Shown piece after piece: positions 35,714 through 42,938 of a stretch of DNA of 64,000 nt. Every line of letters begins with the position of its first letter. Position 1 is the stretch's first letter. The stretch comes from Nakamurella silvestris. Lineage in GTDB: Bacteria > Actinomycetota > Actinomycetes > Mycobacteriales > Nakamurellaceae. Made by a program: the position numbers and the translations under genes. The notes under the pieces were generated by a model. It ran no database searches and was not told the origin of the DNA. It saw nothing but the letters and a program-made list of their open reading frames with translations. The DNA is taken from assembly GCA_003576535.1 (NCBI GenBank), contig QXCQ01000091.1:262172-326171 (forward strand), written 5' to 3'.

Positions 35714-36471
35714 CCGTCCACTTCATCGGAGCCGGACCGGGCGCAGCGGACCTGCTGACCGTCCGGGCAACCCGGTTGATCGCCGCCGCCCAGGTCGTCC
35801 TGTACGCCGGTACCTACCTGGACGAGGAGGTGCTCTCCTACTGTGCCCCCGGGGCGACCCGGATCGACACCCAGCACCTGAACCTCGATCAGATCACCGC
35901 CCACCTCGTCGACGCCCACGCCCGTGGGCAGGAGGTCGCCCGGTTGTGCTCCGGGGATCCGTCGATCTACTCGGCGGTGGCCGAACAGGGGCGGCGGCTG
36001 GACGCGGCCGGTGTGCCCTGGGACGTCACCCCCGGGGTGCCCGCCTACGCCGCGGCGGCCGCGGTGCTCGGCCGGGAGCTGACGGTGCCCGAGGTGGCCC
36101 AGACCGTCATCCTCACCCGGGCGCACGCCCGCTCCACCGCCCGGCCGGAGTCCATCGGACAGCTCGCGAAGTCCAGGGCCACCATGGTGCTGCACCTGGC
36201 GGTCACCCAGACCCGTTCGCTGGCCGCCGAACTCACCGCGGAGTACGGGGCCGACTGCCCGGTCGCCGTACTGGCCAACGTCTCCCAGCCGAGCCAGCTG
36301 GTCCTGCGCGGCACACTGGCCGACATCGGCGACCAGGTCGAAGCGGCCGGACTACGACAGGCGGCCGTCATCATCGTCGGACATGCCTTGGCGGCAAGGG
36401 CTTTCCCCGATTCACATCTCTACACACCCGACCGGGTACGAGCATCGGAAGGCAGCAGCAATGACGACTGA
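35710..36471 (+). CDS. cobM: Precorrin-4 C11-methyltransferase
   Basis: 253 residues, standard family length. Motifs: VHFIGAGPGAADLLTVRATRLIAAAQVVLYAGTYLD, ARLCSGDPSIYSAVAEQ, VTPGVPAYAAAAAVLGRELTVPEVAQTVILTR. Adds the C11 methyl group on the way to precorrin-5. The ATG overlaps the cobL stop; its own 3' end overlaps the next gene by 11 nt. Confidence 0.97.
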   Translation: MTVHFIGAGPGAADLLTVRATRLIAAAQVVLYAGTYLDEEVLSYCAPGATRIDTQHLNLDQITAHLVDAHARGQEVARLCSGDPSIYSAVAEQGRRLDAAGVPWDVTPGVPAYAAAAAVLGRELTVPEVAQTVILTRAHARSTARPESIGQLAKSRATMVLHLAVTQTRSLAAELTAEYGADCPVAVLANVSQPSQLVLRGTLADIGDQVEAAGLRQAAVIIVGHALAARAFPDSHLYTPDRVRASEGSSNDD

Positions 36472-36895
36472 ATCCCCGGCGGCCCGGCAACCGCTCGACC
36501 CGGCGGCCCTGCCCGAGACGACGATCGAGTTCCTGACCGAACGTCATCTGGCGACCCTGAGCACCCTGCGGGCCGACCTGTCGGTGCACGTGGTCCCGGT
36601 CGGATTCACCTTCGACCAGGAGACCGGGCTCGTCCGGATCATCACCCGGGACGGCAGCGTCAAGGTGCGCAACGCCGAGCGGGTGCTGCCCGGCGGGATC
36701 CCGACCCGCGGCGCAGTGTCCCAGGTCGACCGCGGCCGGTGGTTGACCCTGGAGGGACCGATCCGGGTGTCCCGGGTTCCCGAGGAGATCCGGGACGCCG
36801 AGAACCGTTATGCCGCGCGGTATCGACAGCCCCAGCCGAATCCGGCCCGGGTGGTCCTGGTGATCGAGGTGGATCGGATCCTCGGCCGCGGCTGA
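36461..36895 (+). CDS. PPOX-class (pyridoxamine 5'-phosphate oxidase-like), possibly F420-dependent protein
   Basis: 144 residues, split-barrel flavin/F420-binding fold. Pattern: TIEFLTERHLATLSTLRADLSVHVVPVGFTFDQETGLVRIITRDGSVKVRNAE and GRWLTLEGPIRVSR. In actinobacteria small members of this fold often bind F420. It overlaps cobM by 11 nt, so it is translated from the B12 operon. A redox step on a corrin or flavin intermediate is conceivable, but the sequence does not show it. The start ATG 36461 was chosen for the fold start and the nearby GGAAGGCAG. Confidence 0.83.
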   Translation: MTTESPAARQPLDPAALPETTIEFLTERHLATLSTLRADLSVHVVPVGFTFDQETGLVRIITRDGSVKVRNAERVLPGGIPTRGAVSQVDRGRWLTLEGPIRVSRVPEEIRDAENRYAARYRQPQPNPARVVLVIEVDRILGRG

Positions 36896-36938
36896 CCTAC
36901 GCCCGCCTGGGCTCTCCCGACCACGCCCCCGCTTTACC

Positions 36939-37857
36939 GCGCTCCTTGCCGACAACCGCGCAGTATGCAGCGAGCGCGATTGTCGAGAAGGAGCGCGGTC
37001 AGCAGGCCCGGCCACACACCCATCCCGCGAGCGGACCGTGACACCCCAAAACTGGGGGCGTGGACGTCCACTCGCGGGGCCGGCCACACACCAAACCCGC
37101 GAGCGGACTGTGACACCCCAAAACTGGGGGCGTGGACGTCCAGTCACGGGGCCCGGCCACACACCAAACCCGCGAGCGGACCGTGACACCCCAAGATCTG
37201 GGGCGTGGACGTCCACTCGCGGGAGGGCGGGATGCGGGAACCGACAGCCCGGTCGCCGTCCGCAGCCGCGCTCCATGCCGACAACCGCGCAGTATGCAGC
37301 GAGCGCGATCGTCGGGACGAAGCGCGCGCGCAGTATGCAGCGAGCGCGATCGTCGGGACGAAGCGCGCGCGCAGTATGCAGCGAGCGCGATCGTCGGGAC
37401 GAAGCGCGGTCAGCAGGGCGCGTCACACATCCTCCCGCGACCGGACCGTGACACCCCAAAACTGGGGGCGTGGACGTCCACTCGCGGGCGGGCGGGATGC
37501 GGGCACCCGACAGCAGAGTCGCCGCCCGCAGCCGCGCTCCATCCCGACGACCGCGCAGTATGCAGCGAGCGCGATCGTCGGGACGAAGCGCGGACAGAAG
37601 GGCGGGCCACACACCCGTCCCGCGAGCGGACCGTGACACCCCAAAACTGGGGGCGTGGACGTCCACTCGCGGGAGGGCGGGATGCGGGCACCCGACAGCA
37701 GAGTCACCGCCCGCAGCCGCGCTCCATCCCGACAACCGCGCAGTATGCAGCGAGCGCGATCGTCGGGACGAAGCGCGGACAGAAGGGCGGGCCACACACC
37801 CGTCCCGCGAGCGGACCGTGACACCCCAAAACTGGGGGCGTGAACGTCCTCTCGCGG
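36939..37857. repeat. Composite array of family C and D palindromes
   Basis: Between convergent genes. Six C units (starts about 37024, 37097, 37169, 37435, 37620, 37804; each about 54 bp, arms CCCGCGAGCGGAC / GTCCACTCGCGGG around CACCCCAAAACTGGGGGCG). Four D units (36939, 37265, 37530, 37715; arms CGCGCTCC... with GCGCAGTATGCAGCGAGCGC). Within the second D unit a segment of about 46 bp is tandemly repeated three times (about 37288-37410). Units from 37435 onward recur with a period of about 184 bp. Open frames here are only repeat readings; no gene. Confidence 0.95.
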
Positions 37858-37906
37858 GAGACGCGGGGTGCGGGAACCGACAGCGCGGACAGAAGGGCCG
37901 GCCGGC

Positions 37907-38857
37907 CTACAGGCTGAGCAGGCGCTCCATCAGGATCGGCGCGAAGTCGGTGTCGATCCGCAGGGCGACGGCGCAGTGTGCCCCGCTCTGCTCCGGGTAC
38001 CCGGCGTAGGAACCACGCAGATCGCAGATGGTCTGACCCCGCCCGGGGCCTTCGGTGTCGTCCACCACGACCCGGACCACCGGTGCCAGGTCCATCGCGA
38101 TCCCACCCACCGCAATGGCCGCGGCCAGCGGATCGTGCAGGGCAGAACAGCGCCGCCCCATGATCGGCTCGTAGAAGTCGAAGTACAGGTCCAGGATGCG
38201 GCCCATCAACTGCGCCACCGGACGGTCGGATTCCAGCAGCCGCACCCGGTCCGGCTCCTCCAGGTTCTGCTGCATGGTGACGTCCAGCCCCACCAAGGTG
38301 ATCGGCCAGTCCGCGGCCAGCACGATCGCGGAGGCCTTGGCGTCGTTGGCGATGTTCGCCTCAGCCACCGGACTCACGTTGCCGGGAACCAGCGCGGCGC
38401 CGCCCATCACCGTGACGTGCGAGACCAGGCGCGGCAGTTCGGGTTCCAGTTCCAGGGCGAGGGCGATGTTGGTCAACGGACCGATGGTGATCAGGTGCAG
38501 CTCCCCGGGGTACCGGCGAGCCATCTCCACGATCAGTTCCGCGCCGCTCTGGGCCACCGGTCCCACCGGTGCCGGCGGCACCTCGACATTGCCGACCCCG
38601 TTGCGCCCGTGGATGTGTGGGACCCCACCGTCGAACGGCCGGTCGAGGAAATCCATCGCCCCGACCGCGACCGGGACATCGAGACGGTCGATCAGATGCA
38701 ACAACCGCAGGCTGTTCGTCGCCGCCTGCTCGGCCGTCACATTGCCCGACACCGTGCTGATCCCGACGAAGTCGATCGTCGGCTCGGAGGCCAGGTACAA
38801 CAACGCCATCGCATCGTCGATACCGGTGTCGCAGTCGAGCAGGAACGGACGGGTCAT
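37907..38857 (-). CDS. Nucleoside hydrolase (inosine-uridine preferring type)
   Basis: 316 residues. Calcium-binding hallmark LLDCDTGIDDAMAL at the N-terminus, then HGRNGVGN, LITIGPLTNIALAL and the late SALHDPLAAAIA Asp. Splits the N-glycosidic bond of ribonucleosides. Its ATG overlaps the stop of cobIJ (ATGA), placing it as the last gene of the marR-cobG-cobH-cobIJ unit. Nothing in the sequence says whether it acts on purines, pyrimidines or on nicotinate/benzimidazole ribosides. Confidence 0.92.
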   Translation of the reverse strand: MTRPFLLDCDTGIDDAMALLYLASEPTIDFVGISTVSGNVTAEQAATNSLRLLHLIDRLDVPVAVGAMDFLDRPFDGGVPHIHGRNGVGNVEVPPAPVGPVAQSGAELIVEMARRYPGELHLITIGPLTNIALALELEPELPRLVSHVTVMGGAALVPGNVSPVAEANIANDAKASAIVLAADWPITLVGLDVTMQQNLEEPDRVRLLESDRPVAQLMGRILDLYFDFYEPIMGRRCSALHDPLAAAIAVGGIAMDLAPVVRVVVDDTEGPGRGQTICDLRGSYAGYPEQSGAHCAVALRIDTDFAPILMERLLSL

Positions 38858-40431
38858 CGGGTGCTCATCTCGGGATCGGCGTGGGCGGGAGACGTTTCGG
38901 CCGGGCGGGCCACGGCAGCCACAGGCTCATCGGTGACGGTGACTGCCGGCGTCGACCGGCTGGTCCACACAGCACCGTTCGGAGAGAGGCGGGTGCCGGT
39001 CGAGCCGATGATCAGCAGGCACTTCATGTCGATCGTCGCCGGGTCGAGCTCGGCCAGGGTGGTGATCTGAACCTGCTCCGCGGCGCGGCCGACGTCCCGT
39101 CCGATGATCACCGGAACACTGCCGCTGCGGTGCCGCAGCAGGACCTCTTGGGCCTGGGCGACCTGGGTGGTGCGGCTGCGTGAAGCCGGGTTGTAGATCG
39201 CGAGCACCAGATCGGCCTGGGCGATCGCAGCCAGTCGCTGTTCGATCAGCTCCCAGGGCTTGAGCCGGTCCGACAGGGACATCACCGCGAAATCACCGCC
39301 GATGGGTGCCCCGGCCCGGGCGGCAACCGCCTGCACCGCCGTCATCGCGGGCAGGACGGTGATCCGAACCTGATGGTACGCAGGGTCTTCCGCGGCCTCG
39401 AAGACGGCCGAGGCCATCCCGAACACACCGGCGTCACCGCCGGAGACCACCGCCACCCGCTCGCCCTGCAGGGCCAGGTCCAGGGCGAATCGGGCACGGT
39501 CGACCTCGACGGTGTTGCCGGAGGCGTGGCGCTGCAGGCCGGCCCGCTGGGGGATCCGGTCCAGATAGGGCGCGTATCCGACGATGTGGTCCACCTCGGC
39601 GAGGGCGGCCGTGACCTCCGGTGTGACCCAATGGCTCTCACCTGGCCCCATACCGAGGACGATCAGTTCGGCCGCCACCGCCGTCGACGGGTGACCGGTC
39701 GAAGCCGCATCAGGATCGGCCGCGGTCGGCACCACCACGATCGAGAAGTACGGCACCGCAGCAGGATCCACCTCGGCGACCGGCAACATCCGCTGACGGT
39801 CGGAGGAGGCGCGTTCCACGTACCAGGCCCGATCCAGGGTGCCGGATTCCTCCAGGGCCTGACGAACCGCCGGGAAGGTGCGCCCCAGCTTCATGATCGC
39901 CGCACCCTGGGTGTCGGCGAGCCGGCGGGCCAGCTCCGCGCGCGGGAGGGTTCCGGGCAGGATCGTCAGGACGTCTTCATGGCGGACCAGCGGTATCCCG
40001 GTGGCGGCTGCCGCGGCGGACACCGAGGTCACCCCGGGGACCACCTCGGCGGGGTACTTCGACGAGAGCCGGTCGTGGACGTACATGTACGAGCCGTAGA
40101 ACAGCGGGTCCCCCTCGCACAGCACCACGACCGTGCGGCCGGCCGCGAGGTGTTCCTCGATCCGCGCCGCCTGGGCGTCGTAGAAGTCCGTCATCGCACC
40201 GGCATACCCGCCGGGGTGATCGGTGGTACCGGTGGTCACCGGGTAGACCATGGCGATCTCCGGCACACCTGCCGGAATCAGTTCGGCGGCAATGGATCTG
40301 GCGATGGAGTTGCCCGAAGGGCCGCTGTGGTAGGCGATCACGTCGGCCTCCTGCACCAGTCGGGCCGCCTTACGGGTGATCAGATCGGGATCGCCGGGGC
40401 CGAGCCCGACGCCGTACAGCCTGCCGGTCAT
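38854..40431 (-). CDS. cobIJ: Bifunctional precorrin-2 C20- / precorrin-3B C17-methyltransferase
   Basis: 525 residues, CobI (about 1-240) fused to CobJ (about 252-490). CobI: GVGLGPGDPDLITRKAARLVQEADVIAYHS and VVLCEGDPLFYGSYMYVHDRL. CobJ: LIVLGMGPGESHWVTPEVTAALAEVDHIVGYAPYLDRI, VVSGGDAGVFGMA and LVLAIYNPASRSRTTQ. The fusion is usual in actinobacteria. A 35-residue tail after 490 is Thr/Val/Ala-rich and not conserved-looking. Overlaps cobH by 4 nt. Confidence 0.97.
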   Translation of the reverse strand: MTGRLYGVGLGPGDPDLITRKAARLVQEADVIAYHSGPSGNSIARSIAAELIPAGVPEIAMVYPVTTGTTDHPGGYAGAMTDFYDAQAARIEEHLAAGRTVVVLCEGDPLFYGSYMYVHDRLSSKYPAEVVPGVTSVSAAAAATGIPLVRHEDVLTILPGTLPRAELARRLADTQGAAIMKLGRTFPAVRQALEESGTLDRAWYVERASSDRQRMLPVAEVDPAAVPYFSIVVVPTAADPDAASTGHPSTAVAAELIVLGMGPGESHWVTPEVTAALAEVDHIVGYAPYLDRIPQRAGLQRHASGNTVEVDRARFALDLALQGERVAVVSGGDAGVFGMASAVFEAAEDPAYHQVRITVLPAMTAVQAVAARAGAPIGGDFAVMSLSDRLKPWELIEQRLAAIAQADLVLAIYNPASRSRTTQVAQAQEVLLRHRSGSVPVIIGRDVGRAAEQVQITTLAELDPATIDMKCLLIIGSTGTRLSPNGAVWTSRSTPAVTVTDEPVAAVARPAETSPAHADPEMSTR

Positions 40432-41120
40432 TCCTTCTCCTGTGCCAGAGCGTTGAGGGCGGAGGCGGCCATGGCCGAACCGCCGCGGCGGCCGGTGACG
40501 ACCAGGTACGGGATGTCGGCCGGGTGGTCCACCAGGGCCTGTTTGGATTCGGCTGCACCGATGAAACCCACTGGTACACCGATGATCGCGGCCGGCCGGG
40601 GACCGCCGTCACTGATCAGCTCGAGCAGGTGGAACAACGCGGTCGGCGCATTGCCGATGGCCACCACCGCCCCCTCCAGATCGGGGCCCCACAGGGAGAC
40701 CGCGGCGGCGGAGCGGGTGGTGCCGAACCGGCGGGCCAGGTCGGGCACCCGGGCATCACGCAGCAGACAGCGGACCTCGTTGTCCTGCGGGAGCCGGGCT
40801 CGGGTGACCCCCGAGGCGACCATGTTCGCATCGGTGAAGATCGGTGCCCCCTCACGCAGGGCCGTCCTCGTCGCGGCGACCAACCCGGGGTGGATCACCA
40901 GATCACGGCTCAGGTCCACCTGCCCGCAGGCGTGGATCATCCGGACGGCCACGGTCTCGGCATCGACCGGCACGGCGGACAGGTCCGCCTCGGCCCGGAT
41001 CGTGGCGAAGGACTGCACATAGATCTCATCCCCCACGGTCTCGTACTCGTAGCGTCTGGTGGGTGCGCTGACCGCCACCGCGACGTCCGGGACCGCGGGG
41101 GTGCTGCTCGGGTTGTTCAC
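40428..41120 (-). CDS. cobH: Precorrin-8X methylmutase
   Basis: 230 residues from a GTG. Moves the C11 methyl to C12, giving hydrogenobyrinate. Motifs: AVRMIHACGQVDLSRDLVIHPG with the catalytic His, IFTDANMVASGVTR, IGNAPTALFHLLEL and IIGVPVGFIGAAESK. The first 20 residues are a variable leader; an internal start is possible. The gene follows cobG after the 15-bp tandem repeats. Confidence 0.96.
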   Translation of the reverse strand: MNNPSSTPAVPDVAVAVSAPTRRYEYETVGDEIYVQSFATIRAEADLSAVPVDAETVAVRMIHACGQVDLSRDLVIHPGLVAATRTALREGAPIFTDANMVASGVTRARLPQDNEVRCLLRDARVPDLARRFGTTRSAAAVSLWGPDLEGAVVAIGNAPTALFHLLELISDGGPRPAAIIGVPVGFIGAAESKQALVDHPADIPYLVVTGRRGGSAMAASALNALAQEKE

Positions 41121-41128
41121 GTGTTTCT

Positions 41129-41148
41129 CGGTGTCATTTCCTGGTGCG
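41129..41148 (+). repeat. Left 20-bp inverted repeat flanking cobG
   Basis: CGGTGTCATTTCCTGGTGCG. Its reverse complement recurs with one mismatch at 42406-42425, on the other side of cobG. It overlaps the first of the 15-bp tandem units. Confidence 0.85.
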
Positions 41149-41178
41149 TCATTTCCTGGTACGTCATTTCCTGGTACG
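41134..41178. repeat. Three 15-bp tandem repeats carrying the cobG stop
   Basis: Three units TCATTTCCTGGTRCG on the plus strand. Read on the minus strand each is Arg-Thr-Arg-Lys-stop: the first supplies the actual end of cobG and two further in-frame copies follow. Because the unit is 15 bp, loss of a unit leaves both genes intact and only changes the cobG-cobH spacing. Confidence 0.85.
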
Positions 41179-42372
41179 GGAGGGGAATACGGCTTCGATG
41201 GTATCCACCCGCCAGGACCGACCCGCCCACGTCGCGGTCAACCCGTCGTCATCGGCCAGCACCTCGATGTGCGGTCCCGACGGGGAGCCGCAGCGGCGCT
41301 CGCACGCGACCACGTGCAACGGCACCTGCCGCCCGAGCGGCGGACGAGCGGCGACACCGGCCACCGCCTGCTCGGTCAGGGTTCGGACGTCCGCGGCGGC
41401 CTTGGCACACCCCGGAGAGCCGGTGCAGGCGGTGATACCGGCCCAGGCCGAGTCCTCGTCGAGGATCACACCCACCTCCCGCAGGGTCCGCTCGGCCTCG
41501 GCGACCCGGTCGAGGGGCAGGTCGGGAACGATCACCCCGCGCCAGGGAGTCACCACGAGTGTCCCGCTGCCCGCGCCGGCAACCACGCAGATGGCAGCGA
41601 CCTGCGCGGGAGTCAGGGAGCCGAACGGAAGGGACATCGAGATGAGCCGGCGACCGTCGGCCTGCGACAGCACACCGAGCGGCAGGCCATCGACAGCGAT
41701 TCCCCGGGCCGATTCGACCAGCCCCGGCACCAACTCCCGCCCCTGCAGGGGCAGCTCGCGGACCTGCCAGCAGCTTCCGGCGACGGCGAGGAAGGACTCC
41801 GCCAGGGCGATCAGGGCCTTCGGGGCCTCGGCCAGGGCGAGGTCCGGGCCGAGGAGATCTCCGACGATCAGCCGACCGGATTCCGATCCGGTGGCCATCA
41901 GCCCCAGGTCCCCGCGAAGGCCGACGACGTCGCCGCTGCCGTCATCGAGGAGGAACAGGAAACGCCCGGGAAGGTTTGCCAGCGCAGGGTTGTCGCACAG
42001 CAGCCGGTCGAGTTCGGCGACGGTGGGGCGGAGATCGGCCAGGCCGCCACGTCGGCCCGTCATCGGCGAGGCGATGATGTTGCGCACCCGCTCGTGGGTG
42101 GCCGAGGGCAGGAATCCCGCGGCGGTGACGGCGGCCGTGAGGGCCGGTGCCACCTCCCCGGCCGGGTCGACCGTCAGACCACGCAGTTGCAGGTTCCCCC
42201 GGGAGGTCAGCTGGATGGCGCCGTCCGCGTGATCCAGTGCGGCCGCTGTCAGGGCGGCCAGCGCCGCGGCGGTGGTCCCCCCGCCGGGCAGACGCAGCCG
42301 GACCAGGGCGCCGTCGGCGGCCCGGTGCGGGCGCAGCACCCCGGGGCAGGCATCGGCGACGGTCCGGGTCAT
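41164..42372 (-). CDS. cobG: Precorrin-3B synthase
   Basis: 402 residues from ATG 42370-42372; a GTG at 42423 inside the right inverted repeat is an alternative. CobG is the oxygen-dependent mono-oxygenase of the aerobic pathway, related to sulfite/nitrite reductases. Seen here: CPGVLRPHRAADGALVRLRLPGG, LTSRGNLQLRGL, and the late cluster Cys pattern ITACTGSPGCAKA ... VVACERRCGSPSGPHIEV. Its presence shows that ring contraction uses molecular oxygen. Lies in a unit headed by marR, 20-71 nt upstream. Confidence 0.93.
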   Translation of the reverse strand: MTRTVADACPGVLRPHRAADGALVRLRLPGGGTTAAALAALTAAALDHADGAIQLTSRGNLQLRGLTVDPAGEVAPALTAAVTAAGFLPSATHERVRNIIASPMTGRRGGLADLRPTVAELDRLLCDNPALANLPGRFLFLLDDGSGDVVGLRGDLGLMATGSESGRLIVGDLLGPDLALAEAPKALIALAESFLAVAGSCWQVRELPLQGRELVPGLVESARGIAVDGLPLGVLSQADGRRLISMSLPFGSLTPAQVAAICVVAGAGSGTLVVTPWRGVIVPDLPLDRVAEAERTLREVGVILDEDSAWAGITACTGSPGCAKAAADVRTLTEQAVAGVAARPPLGRQVPLHVVACERRCGSPSGPHIEVLADDDGLTATWAGRSWRVDTIEAVFPSRTRK

Positions 42373-42405
42373 GGATCCATCGTGCCTCATCACGGAGGGG
42401 TCCGG

Positions 42406-42425
42406 CGCACCAGGAAACGACACCG
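42406..42425 (-). repeat. Right 20-bp inverted repeat flanking cobG
   Basis: The minus strand reads CGGTGTCGTTTCCTGGTGCG, 19 of 20 bases identical to 41129-41148. It lies between the marR stop (42444) and the cobG start. Confidence 0.85.
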
Positions 42426-42443
42426 GCCAGCGGACCGGAATAC

Positions 42444-42893
42444 TCAGGAGTCCGCGAGCCGCCGTAGCAGCTTCAGCCCCACCTCGAGCTGGTCCAGCTC
42501 CTCGGCGTCCAGGTGGGCGTTGATCGAACGGAACAGCCAGTCCTCCCGGGCCGCCCGCCCGGCGGCCATCTGCTCGCGCGCCTCATCGGTCAGCGACAGG
42601 ATGGTGCGCCGACCGTCACGGGGGTCGGCCGTGCCCCGCACCCAGCCGGCCGAGTCCAGCACCGAGACCGTTGCTCCCATCGACTGCGGGCGCACCCCCT
42701 CGGCGTTCGCCAGGTCCGTCACCGAGGCCGGGCCCTCGCGTTCCAACCGCAGCAGCACGGCGACCTGGGAGGGGGTGAAATCCCCCGGAGAACCGGTCTC
42801 CCGCATCCGCCGCCGCAGTTTCCCGATCAACACCCGCAGTTCAGCGGCAGCAGCGGCCACCTGCGCCGATCCCGGGTCCACGTGCTCGCTCAC
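42444..42893 (-). CDS. MarR-family transcriptional regulator
   Basis: 149 residues. Winged helix core: FTPSQVAVLLRLEREGPASVTDLANAEGVRPQSMGATVSVLDSAGWVRGTADPRDGRRTILSLTDEAREQM. The GTG at 42891-42893 is 6 nt after TAGGGT, so it is probably leaderless. The short gap to cobG and same strand suggest one transcript with cobG-cobH-cobIJ-nucleoside hydrolase. Ligand unknown. A dyad over the -35 region suggests self-control. Confidence 0.9.
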   Translation of the reverse strand: MSEHVDPGSAQVAAAAAELRVLIGKLRRRMRETGSPGDFTPSQVAVLLRLEREGPASVTDLANAEGVRPQSMGATVSVLDSAGWVRGTADPRDGRRTILSLTDEAREQMAAGRAAREDWLFRSINAHLDAEELDQLEVGLKLLRRLADS

Positions 42894-42899
42894 GCGCTC

Positions 42900-42938
42900 A
42901 CCCTAGCCGGGATCACGCCAATTACCAAGGTTGCCTTG
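42900..42938 (-). promoter_or_regulatory. marR promoter with likely operator
   Basis: On the minus strand TTGGTA (42923-42928), 17-nt spacer, TAGGGT (42900-42905), then 6 nt to the GTG. The dyad CAAGG-TTG-CCTTG (42926-42938) covers the -35. The region overlaps the last bases upstream of the DUF885 stop at 42939. Confidence 0.65.

Noticed and set aside
37132..37824. Small proteins encoded in the repeat array
   Set aside because: Open frames on both strands exist only because the repeats lack stops in several frames; the translations are periodic readings of the palindromes.
36939..37857. CRISPR array
   Set aside because: The repeated units are themselves long palindromes of two kinds. The segments between them are also repeated and vary in length, and there are no unique spacers or cas genes.
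41129..42425. Insertion sequence around cobG
   Set aside because: The inverted repeats are striking, but the enclosed gene is cobG, with no transposase and no visible target duplication. I report the repeats only.
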